The position numbers were made by a program, and so were the translations under genes. The notes beneath the pieces were generated by a model. That model made no database searches. It saw only the letters and a list, made by a program, of their open reading frames with translations, and was not told where the DNA came from. From Propionibacterium sp. (GTDB lineage: Bacteria; Actinomycetota; Actinomycetes; Propionibacteriales; Propionibacteriaceae), in contig JAAYVB010000001.1 in NCBI GenBank assembly GCA_012517405.1, positions 186,001 to 250,000 on the forward strand: DNA of 64,000 nt. The letters are read 5' to 3'. Positions 29,822 through 39,402 of the stretch are shown here, in pieces (position 1 is the first letter of the stretch; each line of letters begins with the position of its first letter).

Positions 29822-31269
29822 CCCCGACTGACTCGCTTTTTCAGCTGATCGACGAGCAGCGGACCGACCAGCGTGACATCGCCCGCGCCCAGCGTCATCA
29901 CCAGGTCGCCCGGACGCACCAGGTCAGCCAGCACCCGCGGCAATTCGGCCTTGTCGGGGACGTAGTGCACCTCGGTCGTCGATCCGGCGTGGGCTTTCGC
30001 GGCGTTGGCGATCAGCGCCCCACTGACACCCGGCATCGGTTCTTCGCGGGCGCCGTAGACGTCGGTGACGATCGCGATATCGGCCAGGCAAAGCGCCCGG
30101 CCGAACTCCTCGGCGAAATCGCGGGTACGGCTGTACAGATGTGGCTGGAAGCAGGCGACCAGGCGTCCGGAGCCCCGGGCCCGGAGCGCGGCCCCCAGCG
30201 AGGCACGTAGTTCGGTCGGATGGTGGGCATAGTCGTCGTAGATGCGCACCGGCGCGGCGTCCGGGTCATCGCTCAGCGGCTGGCTGGCGATCAGCTGGAA
30301 GCGGCGCAGCGTGCCGGTGAACTGCGCAGCGGCGGCCAGCAGATCGGCGGCGTCGATTCCGAGCAGGCGTCCGACCGCGAAGGCCGCGGCAGCGTTGGCC
30401 AGGTTGAAGCGTCCTGGCACCTGAAGATCGAGTTGGTGGGTCCGTCCCTCGGCGTGCAGCCGAGCCGACGAGGCGGTGTCCTTGAAACGCAGATCGGACA
30501 GCCGGTAGTCGGCGTCGGCCGCCTCACCGTAGGTGATCACCTTCACCACCCCGGCCTTGCGCAACTCGGACGCCAGATCGCGCGACCCCGAGTCATCGGC
30601 GTTGATGACCACCGAGCGCACGGTCGGGCCGTGCGCGAAATCGCGGAATCCTTCGTGGTAGGCCTTGGCGGTGCCCCAGTTGTCGAGATGATCTGCCTCG
30701 ATGTTGGTGATGACGGCGATCTCGGTGGGGTACTGCAAGAAACTGCCGTCGGATTCGTCGGCCTCGATCACCAGCACGTCGCCGGAACCGAGGTGGGCGC
30801 TGCGGCCGGTCGCGGCCAGCGGCGAACCGATGACGTAGCTCGGATCGGCCCCGGCGTGAGCGAGCATCGTGGCCGTCATGGCGCTGGTGGTGGTCTTGCC
30901 GTGGGTGCCCGCGACCGATACCCCGCGGCGTCCGATCATCAGTGCCGCCAGCGCGGCGCTGCGGTGCCACAGGCGCAGTCCGGCCGCTTTGGCGGCGACC
31001 ACTTCGGAGTTGTTCTGGCGGATGGCCGAGGAGACCACCACCGTGTCGATGCCGTTCAGGTGAGCAACGTCGTGGCCGACCGCGGTCGCGATGCCGAGCT
31101 CCGAAAGCTGATGCAGGACCGGCGAGTCGGAGCGGTCACAGCCGGAGACCGGCATGCCTAGCTCGTTGTACACCTCGGCGATTCCGCTCATGCCGGCACC
31201 GCCGATGGCGATGAAATGGATCGCCCCCGCCTCGGCTGCGGGCAACACCTCAATGATCTGGCGCAACAT
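29818..31269 (-). CDS. murC: UDP-N-acetylmuramate-L-alanine ligase (MurC)
   Basis: MurC adds L-alanine to UDP-MurNAc using ATP. The 483-residue protein has the N-terminal UDP-binding GGAGMSGIAEV, P-loop GTHGKTTTSAM, central IEADESDGSFL and NIEADHLDNWG, and the C-terminal YDDYAHHPTELRASL. ATG 31269 overlaps the murG stop by one base (TGATG) and has AGGAG with a 7-base spacer; the upstream GTG 31272 is too close to it. Confidence 0.96.
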   Translation of the reverse strand: MLRQIIEVLPAAEAGAIHFIAIGGAGMSGIAEVYNELGMPVSGCDRSDSPVLHQLSELGIATAVGHDVAHLNGIDTVVVSSAIRQNNSEVVAAKAAGLRLWHRSAALAALMIGRRGVSVAGTHGKTTTSAMTATMLAHAGADPSYVIGSPLAATGRSAHLGSGDVLVIEADESDGSFLQYPTEIAVITNIEADHLDNWGTAKAYHEGFRDFAHGPTVRSVVINADDSGSRDLASELRKAGVVKVITYGEAADADYRLSDLRFKDTASSARLHAEGRTHQLDLQVPGRFNLANAAAAFAVGRLLGIDAADLLAAAAQFTGTLRRFQLIASQPLSDDPDAAPVRIYDDYAHHPTELRASLGAALRARGSGRLVACFQPHLYSRTRDFAEEFGRALCLADIAIVTDVYGAREEPMPGVSGALIANAAKAHAGSTTEVHYVPDKAELPRVLADLVRPGDLVMTLGAGDVTLVGPLLVDQLKKRVSRG

Positions 31270-32381
31270 CACCGTTCTCCTGCCTGTGCGGCGTCGAGGA
31301 CCACATGGGCGACTCTGGCCGCCGCATCAGGACGCATGAGTTTCTGGGCTGCGGCCGACATCGCCGCGAGCTTGCCGGGTGCCGCGAACAGCGCCGTGAC
31401 TTCGCTGACCAGCCGGTCGGCGGTCAGCTCGGCGTCGTCGATGCAGATGGCTGCCGAAGCGTCCACCAGCGGTTTGGCGTTTCGGGCCTGCTCGCCGTTG
31501 CCGATGGGCAGCGGCACCATGATGGCAGGTAATCCGACGGTGGCGACCTCGACCACGGTGCCGGCACCCGAGCGGGCCAGCATCAGATCGGCGGCCGCGT
31601 AGGCACGCTCCATGGCGTCCACATAGCCGACCGGAACGTAACGAGCACCGGTGGTCTGGTCGACACGTTCGGTCAATCCGTCATGGTAGTTCTTCGGGCC
31701 CCACACATGCAGCACCTGGATGCCCGCGGCGAGCAGCCGGTCGGTGGCGTCCACGGTGGCATCGTTCAGGCTACGGGCCCCCTGTGATCCCCCGCTGACC
31801 AGCAACACCGGCAGATCGGGGGCCAGGCCGAACGACTGCCGGGCCGAAGCCGCCGCAGCGGTGCGTCCGGCCTCCGCCAGGTCGGTGATCGCCCGGCGCA
31901 CCGGCAGGCCCTCGAAGCGTGCGCCCTTCAGCTCGGTGCCGGGGAACGACGTCAGCACCGCCACCGCGAAACGGCTGGCGATCTTGTTGGCCAGCCCCGG
32001 CAGCGCGTTCTGCTCATGAATCACCACGGGAATCTTGAGGCGGCGGGCGGCCAGATAGGCGGGCAGCGATGCGTACCCACCGAACCCGCAGACCACATCG
32101 GCGTCATGTGCGCGCAGGATCTTCTTGGCCTGGCGAACCGCCCCGGCCAGCCGTCCCGGGACCCTGAACAGGTCCAGGTTGATCTTGCGTGGCAGCGGAA
32201 CCGCCGGGACCAGTTCGAGATCGAGTCCGGCTTCGGGGACGACGCGGGTCTCCAGGCCACGCGCCGTGCCGATGCAGGTGATCTGGGTGTCCGGTGCTAT
32301 CGCCGTGATGGCCTGCGCGGTCGCGATCAGCGGTGACGTGTGGCCCGCGGTACCACCGCCGGCCAGAATGACGTTCACCAT
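31269..32381 (-). CDS. murG: UDP-GlcNAc:lipid I transferase (MurG)
   Basis: MurG adds GlcNAc to lipid I to give lipid II at the inner membrane face. The 370-residue GT-B protein has the glycine loop LAGGGTAGHTSPLIA, GFGGYASLPAYLAA, HEQNALPGLANK, and the donor-site stretch SGGSQGARSLN with RSGAGTVVEVA. It lies 34 bp after ftsW. Confidence 0.96.
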   Translation of the reverse strand: MVNVILAGGGTAGHTSPLIATAQAITAIAPDTQITCIGTARGLETRVVPEAGLDLELVPAVPLPRKINLDLFRVPGRLAGAVRQAKKILRAHDADVVCGFGGYASLPAYLAARRLKIPVVIHEQNALPGLANKIASRFAVAVLTSFPGTELKGARFEGLPVRRAITDLAEAGRTAAAASARQSFGLAPDLPVLLVSGGSQGARSLNDATVDATDRLLAAGIQVLHVWGPKNYHDGLTERVDQTTGARYVPVGYVDAMERAYAAADLMLARSGAGTVVEVATVGLPAIMVPLPIGNGEQARNAKPLVDASAAICIDDAELTADRLVSEVTALFAAPGKLAAMSAAAQKLMRPDAAARVAHVVLDAAQAGER

Positions 32382-32415
32382 CTGTTTCTCCGATCGTCTG
32401 ATTCAGCCGGTGATC

Positions 32416-33732
32416 TCATCGGCGGGTGTCGACAACGCTGGTCATTCTAGGCTGACGGGTTTTGCGCCCGGCAGCCAGCAGTCTGGCTGCCTCGGGCTCT
32501 TGTCGGGCGGCTCCCAGCAAAATGCCGACGGCTACCAGGTTGGCCAGCAGGGCCGAGCCGCCCTGACTCAGGAACGGCAGCGGGACGCCGACCACCGGCA
32601 GCAGCCGCATCACGACGAAGATGTTGACCAGCGCCTGAATGACGATCCACGCCGTCATGCCGCTCGCAGCGTAGGCGAGCAGCCTGTTGGACGACCGGGC
32701 CGCGATTCGAAGCCCGGTGAACGCCAGGACGAAGAACAGGCAGAGTACGATCAGCGTCCCGACCAGGCCCATCTCCTCGCCGAGCACCGCGAGCACGTAG
32801 TCGGTCTGGGCACCGTTGTACAGGCCGCCCCATTTCTGGCGGGAATGGCCCAGGCCGACGCCCCACCAGCCACCCGAAGCCAGCGCATAGATGGCATTCA
32901 TCGGCTGATCGCTGACGGCATCGCTGGGGTTCACGAAGCTGAAGAGCCGGTGCATACGCTCGGGATCGGTCACCACCATCAGTCCGATCACCACGGCGCC
33001 GACCGAACCGAGCGCAGCGATCACCCGCATCGGGGCCCCGACGAACCACAGCACCGCGAACATGATCAAGGCGATGATCACCGCGGTGCCGAGATCCTTC
33101 TGCAACAGCACCATGCCTTCGATTACGAGGAAACCGAGCAGGAAGGGGAACAACAGCCGCCTGGGGTCGCTGAGTGTCTTCGTCCGGTTGGCCAGCACGG
33201 CCGCCGACCAGAGAATCAGGGCCGCTTTGGCGAACTCGGACGGCTGGATCGTCCCCAGGGGACCGAGCCGTAGCCAGGAACGGTTACCGTAGGCGTCCTC
33301 GCCCAGCGGAGTGAAGACCAGGGCCAGCAGCACGATGCTGAAGATCATGCCCAGCCAGCCGAGCACTGCATATGCCGATGCGCTGCGCCGCGACAGCCAC
33401 CAGGCCGCTGGTATGCCCATGGCCAAGAAGACCAGCTGTCGCACCAGGTAGTAGTAGGCGTCGCCCTGATTGGTGACCGACGACCACACCGAGGAGGCCG
33501 AGAGCACCATCAGCACGCCGAGTCCGACCAGCAGCGCAGACGAGACGAGCACCAGGTAGTAGTCGGCGAGCGGCTGGGACAGCACGCGGGCGAGGTTCCC
33601 CTCGCCATGGCTCCCGAAGTCGGCCAGCCCGCCCTCCAGCCCGCGCTTGCGGCGCTTGGCGGCTGCCGGGCGGCTCGCGGCGGCCGGGCCTGCCGGCCGG
33701 CCGGGCTTGCGGACCTCGGACGCGACGCTCAT
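32416..33732 (-). CDS. ftsW: FtsW, SEDS-family septal peptidoglycan polymerase
   Basis: FtsW polymerises lipid II at the septum together with FtsI. The 438-residue protein has a 45-residue basic, Ala/Pro-rich cytoplasmic tail and about ten membrane helices. SEDS motifs include [33 protein letters not shown] and [14 protein letters not shown]. The long upstream frame is a shadow of murD; ATG 33732 overlaps the murD stop (ATGA). Confidence 0.96.
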   Translation of the reverse strand: MSVASEVRKPGRPAGPAAASRPAAAKRRKRGLEGGLADFGSHGEGNLARVLSQPLADYYLVLVSSALLVGLGVLMVLSASSVWSSVTNQGDAYYYLVRQLVFLAMGIPAAWWLSRRSASAYAVLGWLGMIFSIVLLALVFTPLGEDAYGNRSWLRLGPLGTIQPSEFAKAALILWSAAVLANRTKTLSDPRRLLFPFLLGFLVIEGMVLLQKDLGTAVIIALIMFAVLWFVGAPMRVIAALGSVGAVVIGLMVVTDPERMHRLFSFVNPSDAVSDQPMNAIYALASGGWWGVGLGHSRQKWGGLYNGAQTDYVLAVLGEEMGLVGTLIVLCLFFVLAFTGLRIAARSSNRLLAYAASGMTAWIVIQALVNIFVVMRLLPVVGVPLPFLSQGGSALLANLVAVGILLGAARQEPEAARLLAAGRKTRQPRMTSVVDTRR

Positions 33733-35228
33733 TGCCGCACTCCACCGCCGGGCAGCCCGCGGACGGCTGCGGCGAAGTCGTCGCCGCGTGCGGCGTAACC
33801 GGGCCACATGTCCTTGCTGGCGCCTCCGGGTGCCAGCAGCACGGTGTCTCCTCGCTCGGCGAAGGCGGCTGCGGCCTGCACGGCCTCGGTCATCGCGCCC
33901 TTCGCATCGTGGCGGTCGATGACCACCACGGGCACACCAGGAGCGTGCCGGGCCAAGGCGTCGGCCACCACCTGCCGGTCGACACCCAGCACGATCGCCG
34001 CCCGCAGTTTCGATGCGTGGGCGGTCACCAGGTCGTCGAAGCTGGTGCCCTTCGTCTGTCCGCCGGCGATCCACACGATCGAATCGAAAGCCCGCATGGA
34101 CGAGTTGGCCGCGTGCGGATTGGTGGCCTTCGAGTCGTCCACCCAGGTGACCCCGTCGATCGTCGCGACGGTGGCGATGCGATGGCCGCCCAGTTTCAGG
34201 TTGCGCAGACCCGCGGCCACGGCGGGCCCGGGCACGCCGAAGCTGCGGGCGAGCGTAGCCGCGGCCAGGGCGTTCTCGATGTTGTGCGGGGCGTTCGGGT
34301 GCACGTCGGCGACGTTGGCCAGCGGCAGCGCCGAATCGTGACGCTGCGCGACGAACGCGCGGTCGACCAGCAGATCGTCCACGATGCCGAGCATCGAGAT
34401 CGACGGGATGCCGAGCGTGAAACCGATCGCCCGTGCTCCCTCGATCACCTCGGCATCGGCCACCATCTTCTCGGTGACCGGCTCGGCGACGTTGTAGACG
34501 CAGGAGTGCCTGACGTTGTGATAGATGCGAGCCTTGTCGGCGCGGTAGCCGTCCATGGCGGCATCGGGATCGCCGAGCCATGGCCCGTACCACTCCAGGT
34601 GGTCGGCGTGCAGATTCAGCACCGCCGCCGAATGGAGTTCGAGCGAATGGGTCCAGTGCAACTCGAAGCTGGACAGCTCCACGGCGAAGACGTCATAGGG
34701 GATCTCGTCGTTGATCGCCTCGATGATCGGGCGCCCGATGTTGCCGACAGCGGCCGACTTCAGGCCTGCCGCGCGCAGCATCGAATCGAGCATCTGGACC
34801 GTCGTGGTCTTGCCGTTGGTGCCGGTCACGCCCAGCCAGGGGACGATGCGGTCGGGGTGCATCAGCCGCCAGGCGAGTTCGACGTCGCCCCAGATCGGCA
34901 CGCCGGCCGCCGCGGCGGCAGCCAGCAGCGGGTAGTCGGGGCGCCAGCCCGGCGAGGTGATGACCAGATCGATATCGTCCGGCAGGGTTGCCGAGGAGCC
35001 GGGACCGAGCCGCACGGTCGCGTCGAGGTGCTCGAGCAGGGTGGCTTTCTCGCGGTTCTCGTCGGAGTCGAGATCGTCGAGCACGATCACCCGGGCACCC
35101 AGTTCGAGCAGCGCGTCGGCTGCCGCGAAGCCGGAGGTGCCCAGCCCGGCCACCACCACCGCGGCCTCGCGCCACGGCGAGTAGCGGTCGGCGATCCGAA
35201 GCCACGCCAGGGGCCTGTCGGTTGTCAT
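33729..35228 (-). CDS. murD: UDP-MurNAc-L-Ala:D-glutamate ligase (MurD)
   Basis: MurD adds D-glutamate to UDP-MurNAc-L-alanine. The 499-residue protein has the N-terminal [22 protein letters not shown]-loop [11 protein letters not shown], the DHLEWYG catalytic region and the C-terminal [16 protein letters not shown] 35228 follows a 66-bp gap after mraY. The C-terminal codons overlap ftsW. Confidence 0.96.
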   Translation of the reverse strand: MTTDRPLAWLRIADRYSPWREAAVVVAGLGTSGFAAADALLELGARVIVLDDLDSDENREKATLLEHLDATVRLGPGSSATLPDDIDLVITSPGWRPDYPLLAAAAAAGVPIWGDVELAWRLMHPDRIVPWLGVTGTNGKTTTVQMLDSMLRAAGLKSAAVGNIGRPIIEAINDEIPYDVFAVELSSFELHWTHSLELHSAAVLNLHADHLEWYGPWLGDPDAAMDGYRADKARIYHNVRHSCVYNVAEPVTEKMVADAEVIEGARAIGFTLGIPSISMLGIVDDLLVDRAFVAQRHDSALPLANVADVHPNAPHNIENALAAATLARSFGVPGPAVAAGLRNLKLGGHRIATVATIDGVTWVDDSKATNPHAANSSMRAFDSIVWIAGGQTKGTSFDDLVTAHASKLRAAIVLGVDRQVVADALARHAPGVPVVVIDRHDAKGAMTEAVQAAAAFAERGDTVLLAPGGASKDMWPGYAARGDDFAAAVRGLPGGGVRQ

Positions 35229-35294
35229 CTTCGTCCTCCTGGGGAAGTAGGAACGGATCTGTTCAAACGTCTGTCAGCGGTCTTCTCGGACCGG

Positions 35295-36365
35295 CTATTG
35301 GCCCAGTATCCACTGGGCATAGAAGACCGAAAGCCCCGTGACGACCGACACGCCGCAGATGATCCAGAATCGGATCACCACGGTCACCTCGTCCCAGCCG
35401 AGCAGCTCGAAATGGTGGTGCAGCGGCGCCATCTTGAAGACCCGCTTGCCGTGGGTCAGTTTGAAGTAGCTGACCTGGATCGCCACCGAGGACGCCTCGA
35501 GAACGAAGAGCAGGCCGATGATGATCAGCAGCAGTTCGGTGCGGGTGAGGATCGCCAGGCCACCCACGGCGCCGCCGAGGGCCAGCGACCCGGTGTCGCC
35601 CATGAAGATCTTGGCCGGTTTCGCATTCCACCACAGGAATCCGAAACAGGCTGCGGCCAAGGCTGCCGAGATGACCGCCAGATCCCAGGGATCGCGGACC
35701 TGGTAGCACATCGGGCCGGCGGTCGAGCCGGGCCGGCACCACTGGTTGCGCTGCCAGATGTTGATCAGGGTGTAGGCGCCGAAAACCATGGTCAGCGCGC
35801 CGGTGGCGAGCCCGTCGACACCGTCGGTGAGATTCACGGCGTTCGAGGACGCGATCACCATGAAGGTCATCCACACGATCGCCGCCACCAGCGGCAGCCG
35901 CAACCATTCGATGTCGCGGGTGAAGGAGATGGCGGTGCTGGCGGGGGTGTCGCCGTAGGCATTCGGCCCGAACAGTGCTGCGGTACCGAAGGCGGCGCCG
36001 ATCACCAACTGGCCCAGGAGTTTCCCCCGGGAGGTCAGCCCCAGCGAACGCTTGTGGCTGATCTTCGTCCAATCGTCGATGAAGCCGAGCAGCCCGCAGG
36101 CGACCAGCAGGCCGAGCAGCAGCAGGCCCGAATACGACGGGAGTTCCAGGTTCACCAGATGAGCCAGCGCATAGGCCAGCACCACCGCGAGAACGATGGC
36201 CAGCCCACCCATGGTCGGGGTGCCACGTTTGGCGCTGTGGGTGGCCGGCCCGTCGTCGCGGACGAACTGGCCGTAGCCGCGGCGCACCAGGAAGCCGATG
36301 AAGGCCCGCGTGCCGATCAGTGTCCCGGCCAGAGCGACGACCCCGGCAACGATGATCAGTTTCAT
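35295..36365 (-). CDS. mraY: Phospho-MurNAc-pentapeptide transferase (MraY)
   Basis: MraY transfers phospho-MurNAc-pentapeptide to undecaprenyl phosphate, forming lipid I. The 356-residue, ten-helix protein has GTPTMGGLAIVLA, FIDDWTKISHKRSLGLTSRGK (catalytic aspartates), NLTDGVDGLATG, FMGDTGSLALGG and LHHHFELLGWDE, all signatures of the family. It begins 3 bp after murF. Confidence 0.97.
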   Translation of the reverse strand: MKLIIVAGVVALAGTLIGTRAFIGFLVRRGYGQFVRDDGPATHSAKRGTPTMGGLAIVLAVVLAYALAHLVNLELPSYSGLLLLGLLVACGLLGFIDDWTKISHKRSLGLTSRGKLLGQLVIGAAFGTAALFGPNAYGDTPASTAISFTRDIEWLRLPLVAAIVWMTFMVIASSNAVNLTDGVDGLATGALTMVFGAYTLINIWQRNQWCRPGSTAGPMCYQVRDPWDLAVISAALAAACFGFLWWNAKPAKIFMGDTGSLALGGAVGGLAILTRTELLLIIIGLLFVLEASSVAIQVSYFKLTHGKRVFKMAPLHHHFELLGWDEVTVVIRFWIICGVSVVTGLSVFYAQWILGQ

Positions 36366-36368
36366 CGT

Positions 36369-37811
36369 CTATTCCTCTCCGCCCACCAGCTGGTCGGCCA
36401 CCTCGTCCAGACTGAGGCCTCGGCTTGCTTTCACCAGCACAACGTCTCCGGGCTGCAACTCCAGCGAGCCGGCCACGGTCTGCACTTCCGCGATCCGGGC
36501 GCGAGCACCGACGCGCTCGGCGCCGCCGACGATATCCTGCGCGTGCTCGCCCAGCGCGACGATCTCGTCGTAGCCCAGCTCTGCGGCCAGCTGACCGATG
36601 CCGGCATGCAGCTCGGGCGAGGTCTCCCCCAGCTCGAGCATGTCGCCGATGACCGCGATCGTGCGCGCCTGCGGCCGGGAAGCCCGGCGCCGCTCGCCGA
36701 TCGCGGCAACCGCACGCAGGGCAGCCGCCATGGATTCCGGATTGGCGTTGTACGCATCGTTGATGACCGCTGCCCCATTCGGCAGTTCGTGCAGTTCCAT
36801 CCGCCACCGCGCACGGGCGGTGGCCTGGTTGAGTGCCGCGGCCACCGTTTCGAGTGGCACCCCCAGGACGAGCGCGGCGGTGGCTGCGGCCGTGGCATCG
36901 GCGACCTGGTGCTCGCCGATCAACCGCAGCTGCACCTTGGCGCTGTGTGCGGTCGCTCCGGGTCCGGTGACGGTCAGCACGAAGGAGTAGCGGTCGAGAT
37001 CGTCCGGCTTCAGATCCGTGGCCCGGACGAACAGTTCGGCGTCGACGGGTTCTGTGCCGCCGACCATGAAGCGGGCGATGCGGGCTTGGGTGCGTGGCGC
37101 CATGGCATCGACGAACGGGTCGCCGGCATTGAGAACGGCCCAGCCGTCCGGGTCGAGCGCCTCGACGATCTCCGCCTTGGCTTCGGCGGTCCTCGCCTTG
37201 CTGCCGAACTCGCCGAGGTGCGCGGTGCCGATGTTCAGCACGATGGACACGCTGGGGTGCACGATCGAGCAGAGGTAGGCGACGTCGCCGATCGCCCGGG
37301 CGCCCATCTCGCTGACCAGATAGCGGGTCCGCTCGTCGATCTGGCAGACGGTGAGCGGATTGCCCAGCTCGTTGTTGTGGGAACCGGCCGGGCTGACCGT
37401 CGGGCCGACGGCGGCCAGGATCTGGGCCAGGAGGTCTTTGGTGCTGGTCTTGCCGGCGCTGCCGGTGATCGCGACCGTCTGTAGACCGGCGGCCCGGGCC
37501 TCCGAGTGCAGACTACGGGCCAATGCGGTGAGGCCTTGCTGGGCGTCCTCGCAGACCAGTTCAGCCAGCGGGGCATCGACCTGGTGGGTCACGATGGCCG
37601 CGGTTGCTCCGAGCGCGGCGGCTGCAGCCACATAGTCATGGCCGTCGACGTTCTCGCCGGGCAACGCGACGAACAGTGCTCCTGAAGTGGCCTGGCGGCT
37701 GTCGATCACGACAGCGGGGCCAACGACCGTGTCGGGGTCTGCGGTCACGGTGCACGGCTCACCGCCTGCTTCGATGAGTGCAGCCAACTCTGCTGCGCTG
37801 CGCGTCCTCAT
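36369..37811 (-). CDS. murF: UDP-MurNAc-tripeptide:D-Ala-D-Ala ligase (MurF)
   Basis: MurF adds D-Ala-D-Ala to complete the UDP-MurNAc pentapeptide. The 480-residue protein has VIDSRQATSGALFVALPGE, P-loop ITGSAGKTSTKDLLA, GARAIGDVAYLC, NIGTAHLGEFGS and the C-terminal INDAYNANPESMAAAL. ATG 37811 overlaps the murE stop (ATGA). Confidence 0.96.
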   Translation of the reverse strand: MRTRSAAELAALIEAGGEPCTVTADPDTVVGPAVVIDSRQATSGALFVALPGENVDGHDYVAAAAALGATAAIVTHQVDAPLAELVCEDAQQGLTALARSLHSEARAAGLQTVAITGSAGKTSTKDLLAQILAAVGPTVSPAGSHNNELGNPLTVCQIDERTRYLVSEMGARAIGDVAYLCSIVHPSVSIVLNIGTAHLGEFGSKARTAEAKAEIVEALDPDGWAVLNAGDPFVDAMAPRTQARIARFMVGGTEPVDAELFVRATDLKPDDLDRYSFVLTVTGPGATAHSAKVQLRLIGEHQVADATAAATAALVLGVPLETVAAALNQATARARWRMELHELPNGAAVINDAYNANPESMAAALRAVAAIGERRRASRPQARTIAVIGDMLELGETSPELHAGIGQLAAELGYDEIVALGEHAQDIVGGAERVGARARIAEVQTVAGSLELQPGDVVLVKASRGLSLDEVADQLVGGEE

Positions 37812-39400
37812 GATGGGCCTCCTGGGGCTTGGCTGATCTGCGCCCACCTATCCTGCGTGACTGCGACGTCGTCGAAGTCGATCGTCCGATCAGCGAACTG
37901 CTGGCTGCGTTCGTGGCCTTTGCCGAGTATGACGACGACATCTCCCGCCCGGGCCAGCCGCAGTGCCTGCTCGATGGCCGTGGCCCGGTCACCGCCGTCG
38001 TAGGCCTCGACCCGGGCATCATGGCTGCCGGGTGCGGCGGACGCGATGGCCTCGCGGGCGCCGGCCAGCACCCGGGCGCGGATGGCGGCCGGGTCTTCGG
38101 AGCGCGGATTGTCATCGGTCACCAGCACGATGTCGGCGCCGTGTACCCCGACCGCCCCCATCGGTTCGCGTTTGTCGGGATCGCGGTCACCGCCGGCGCC
38201 GAAGACCGCTATCACTCGCCGGCCGGTGAAGCCCGGATGGCTGAATGCGGACAATGCCGAGGCGATCGCCTGGGGGGTATGAGCGAAGTCGACATAGACG
38301 TGCGGCGCCGCCTCGCCGTCCAGCGGCACCGGCTGCATGCGTCCGGGGATGACCGCGGCGGCCAGTCCGGGCAGTGCGGCGGTCATGTCGTAGCCGGCCT
38401 GATCGATCATGGCCAGCGCGGTCGCCGCATTGCGCACGTTGTACTCGCCGGGCAGGCAGGTGAACGCGTCGAGTTGCGCGCCGTCGTGGGCCAACGTGAA
38501 ACGAGATCCCGGACCGTGCGGCTGCCAGGCCACCACCCGGTAGTCGCAACCGTCACTCAGCCCGACGCTGACCGCCGGCAGCCCGAGTTCGGCCGCCTGT
38601 CTCATCAGCCTGCGTCCGGCCTCGTCGTCGCCGTTGATGACCGCGCGCTTGGCGTAACCAGGGGTGAACAGCTGAGCCTTGGCCTGGTAGTAGGCCTCCA
38701 TCGTGTGGTGGAAATCCAGGTGATCGCGGCCGAGATTGGTGAATCCGGCGACGTCGAACTGGATGCCTGCCACCCGGTTGAGCGCCAGGGCATGCGAACT
38801 GACCTCCATGGCCATCACATCGGCACCGCGAGCCGCCAGCGTCGCGCTGATCGCCTGCAGATCGGGCGCCTCGGGAGTGGTGATCGTCGAATGGTCGATC
38901 TGGACCGGCTCCCCGCCGACCAGGAACCCCAGCGTTCCGATGCTGCCCACCCGGTGCGCAGCCGCGTCCAGCGCCGAGGCCAGCATCAGCACCGTCGTGG
39001 ACTTGCCGTTGGTTCCGGTCACTCCGAAGCTGGTCATATTGCGCGCGGGGTGGCCCCACACCCTGGCCGAGGCGATCGCCATCACGTAGCGAGGATCGTC
39101 GCAGACCACCACCGGCAGGTGCTGACCGTCGGCGAGCCGGGCGCCGGCGGGGTCGCTCAGCAACGCGACCGCACCGGCGCTGCGGGCCGCCTCGGCGAAC
39201 AACGCGCCGTGGCTGCGGGTGCCGGGAAGGCCGACATAGAGGTCGCCAGGACGAACCCGGCGGGAGTCGAAACTGACCCTGCTGACGATCGGATCGGCGT
39301 CCGGCAGCTGCACCGGCAGCCCCGCCAGTAGCTGCGAGAGCGGCTGCGGGAAGGTCTGCGGTGCCGGCTGCGCCTGGCTGTGCTGTTCTTCGCTTGCCAC
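37808..39400 (-). CDS. murE: UDP-MurNAc-L-Ala-D-Glu:diaminopimelate ligase (MurE)
   Basis: MurE adds the third stem-peptide residue. The 530-residue protein has SFDSRRVRPGDLYVGLPG, P-loop [15 protein letters not shown], and HTPQAIASAL. The specificity motif reads DDNPRSEDP, i.e. DNPR, which marks enzymes that use diaminopimelate rather than lysine. Whether the isomer is meso or LL cannot be told from this. GTG 39400 starts 2 bp after the ftsI stop. Confidence 0.96.
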   Translation of the reverse strand: MASEEQHSQAQPAPQTFPQPLSQLLAGLPVQLPDADPIVSRVSFDSRRVRPGDLYVGLPGTRSHGALFAEAARSAGAVALLSDPAGARLADGQHLPVVVCDDPRYVMAIASARVWGHPARNMTSFGVTGTNGKSTTVLMLASALDAAAHRVGSIGTLGFLVGGEPVQIDHSTITTPEAPDLQAISATLAARGADVMAMEVSSHALALNRVAGIQFDVAGFTNLGRDHLDFHHTMEAYYQAKAQLFTPGYAKRAVINGDDEAGRRLMRQAAELGLPAVSVGLSDGCDYRVVAWQPHGPGSRFTLAHDGAQLDAFTCLPGEYNVRNAATALAMIDQAGYDMTAALPGLAAAVIPGRMQPVPLDGEAAPHVYVDFAHTPQAIASALSAFSHPGFTGRRVIAVFGAGGDRDPDKREPMGAVGVHGADIVLVTDDNPRSEDPAAIRARVLAGAREAIASAAPGSHDARVEAYDGGDRATAIEQALRLARAGDVVVILGKGHERSQQFADRTIDFDDVAVTQDRWAQISQAPGGPS

Positions 39401-39402
39401 GG

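Noticed and set aside
33732..37484. 1250-residue plus-strand open frame across murD, mraY and murF
   Set aside because: It lies antisense to well-recognised genes, has no recognisable domain, and reflects the lack of stop codons opposite high-GC coding sequence.
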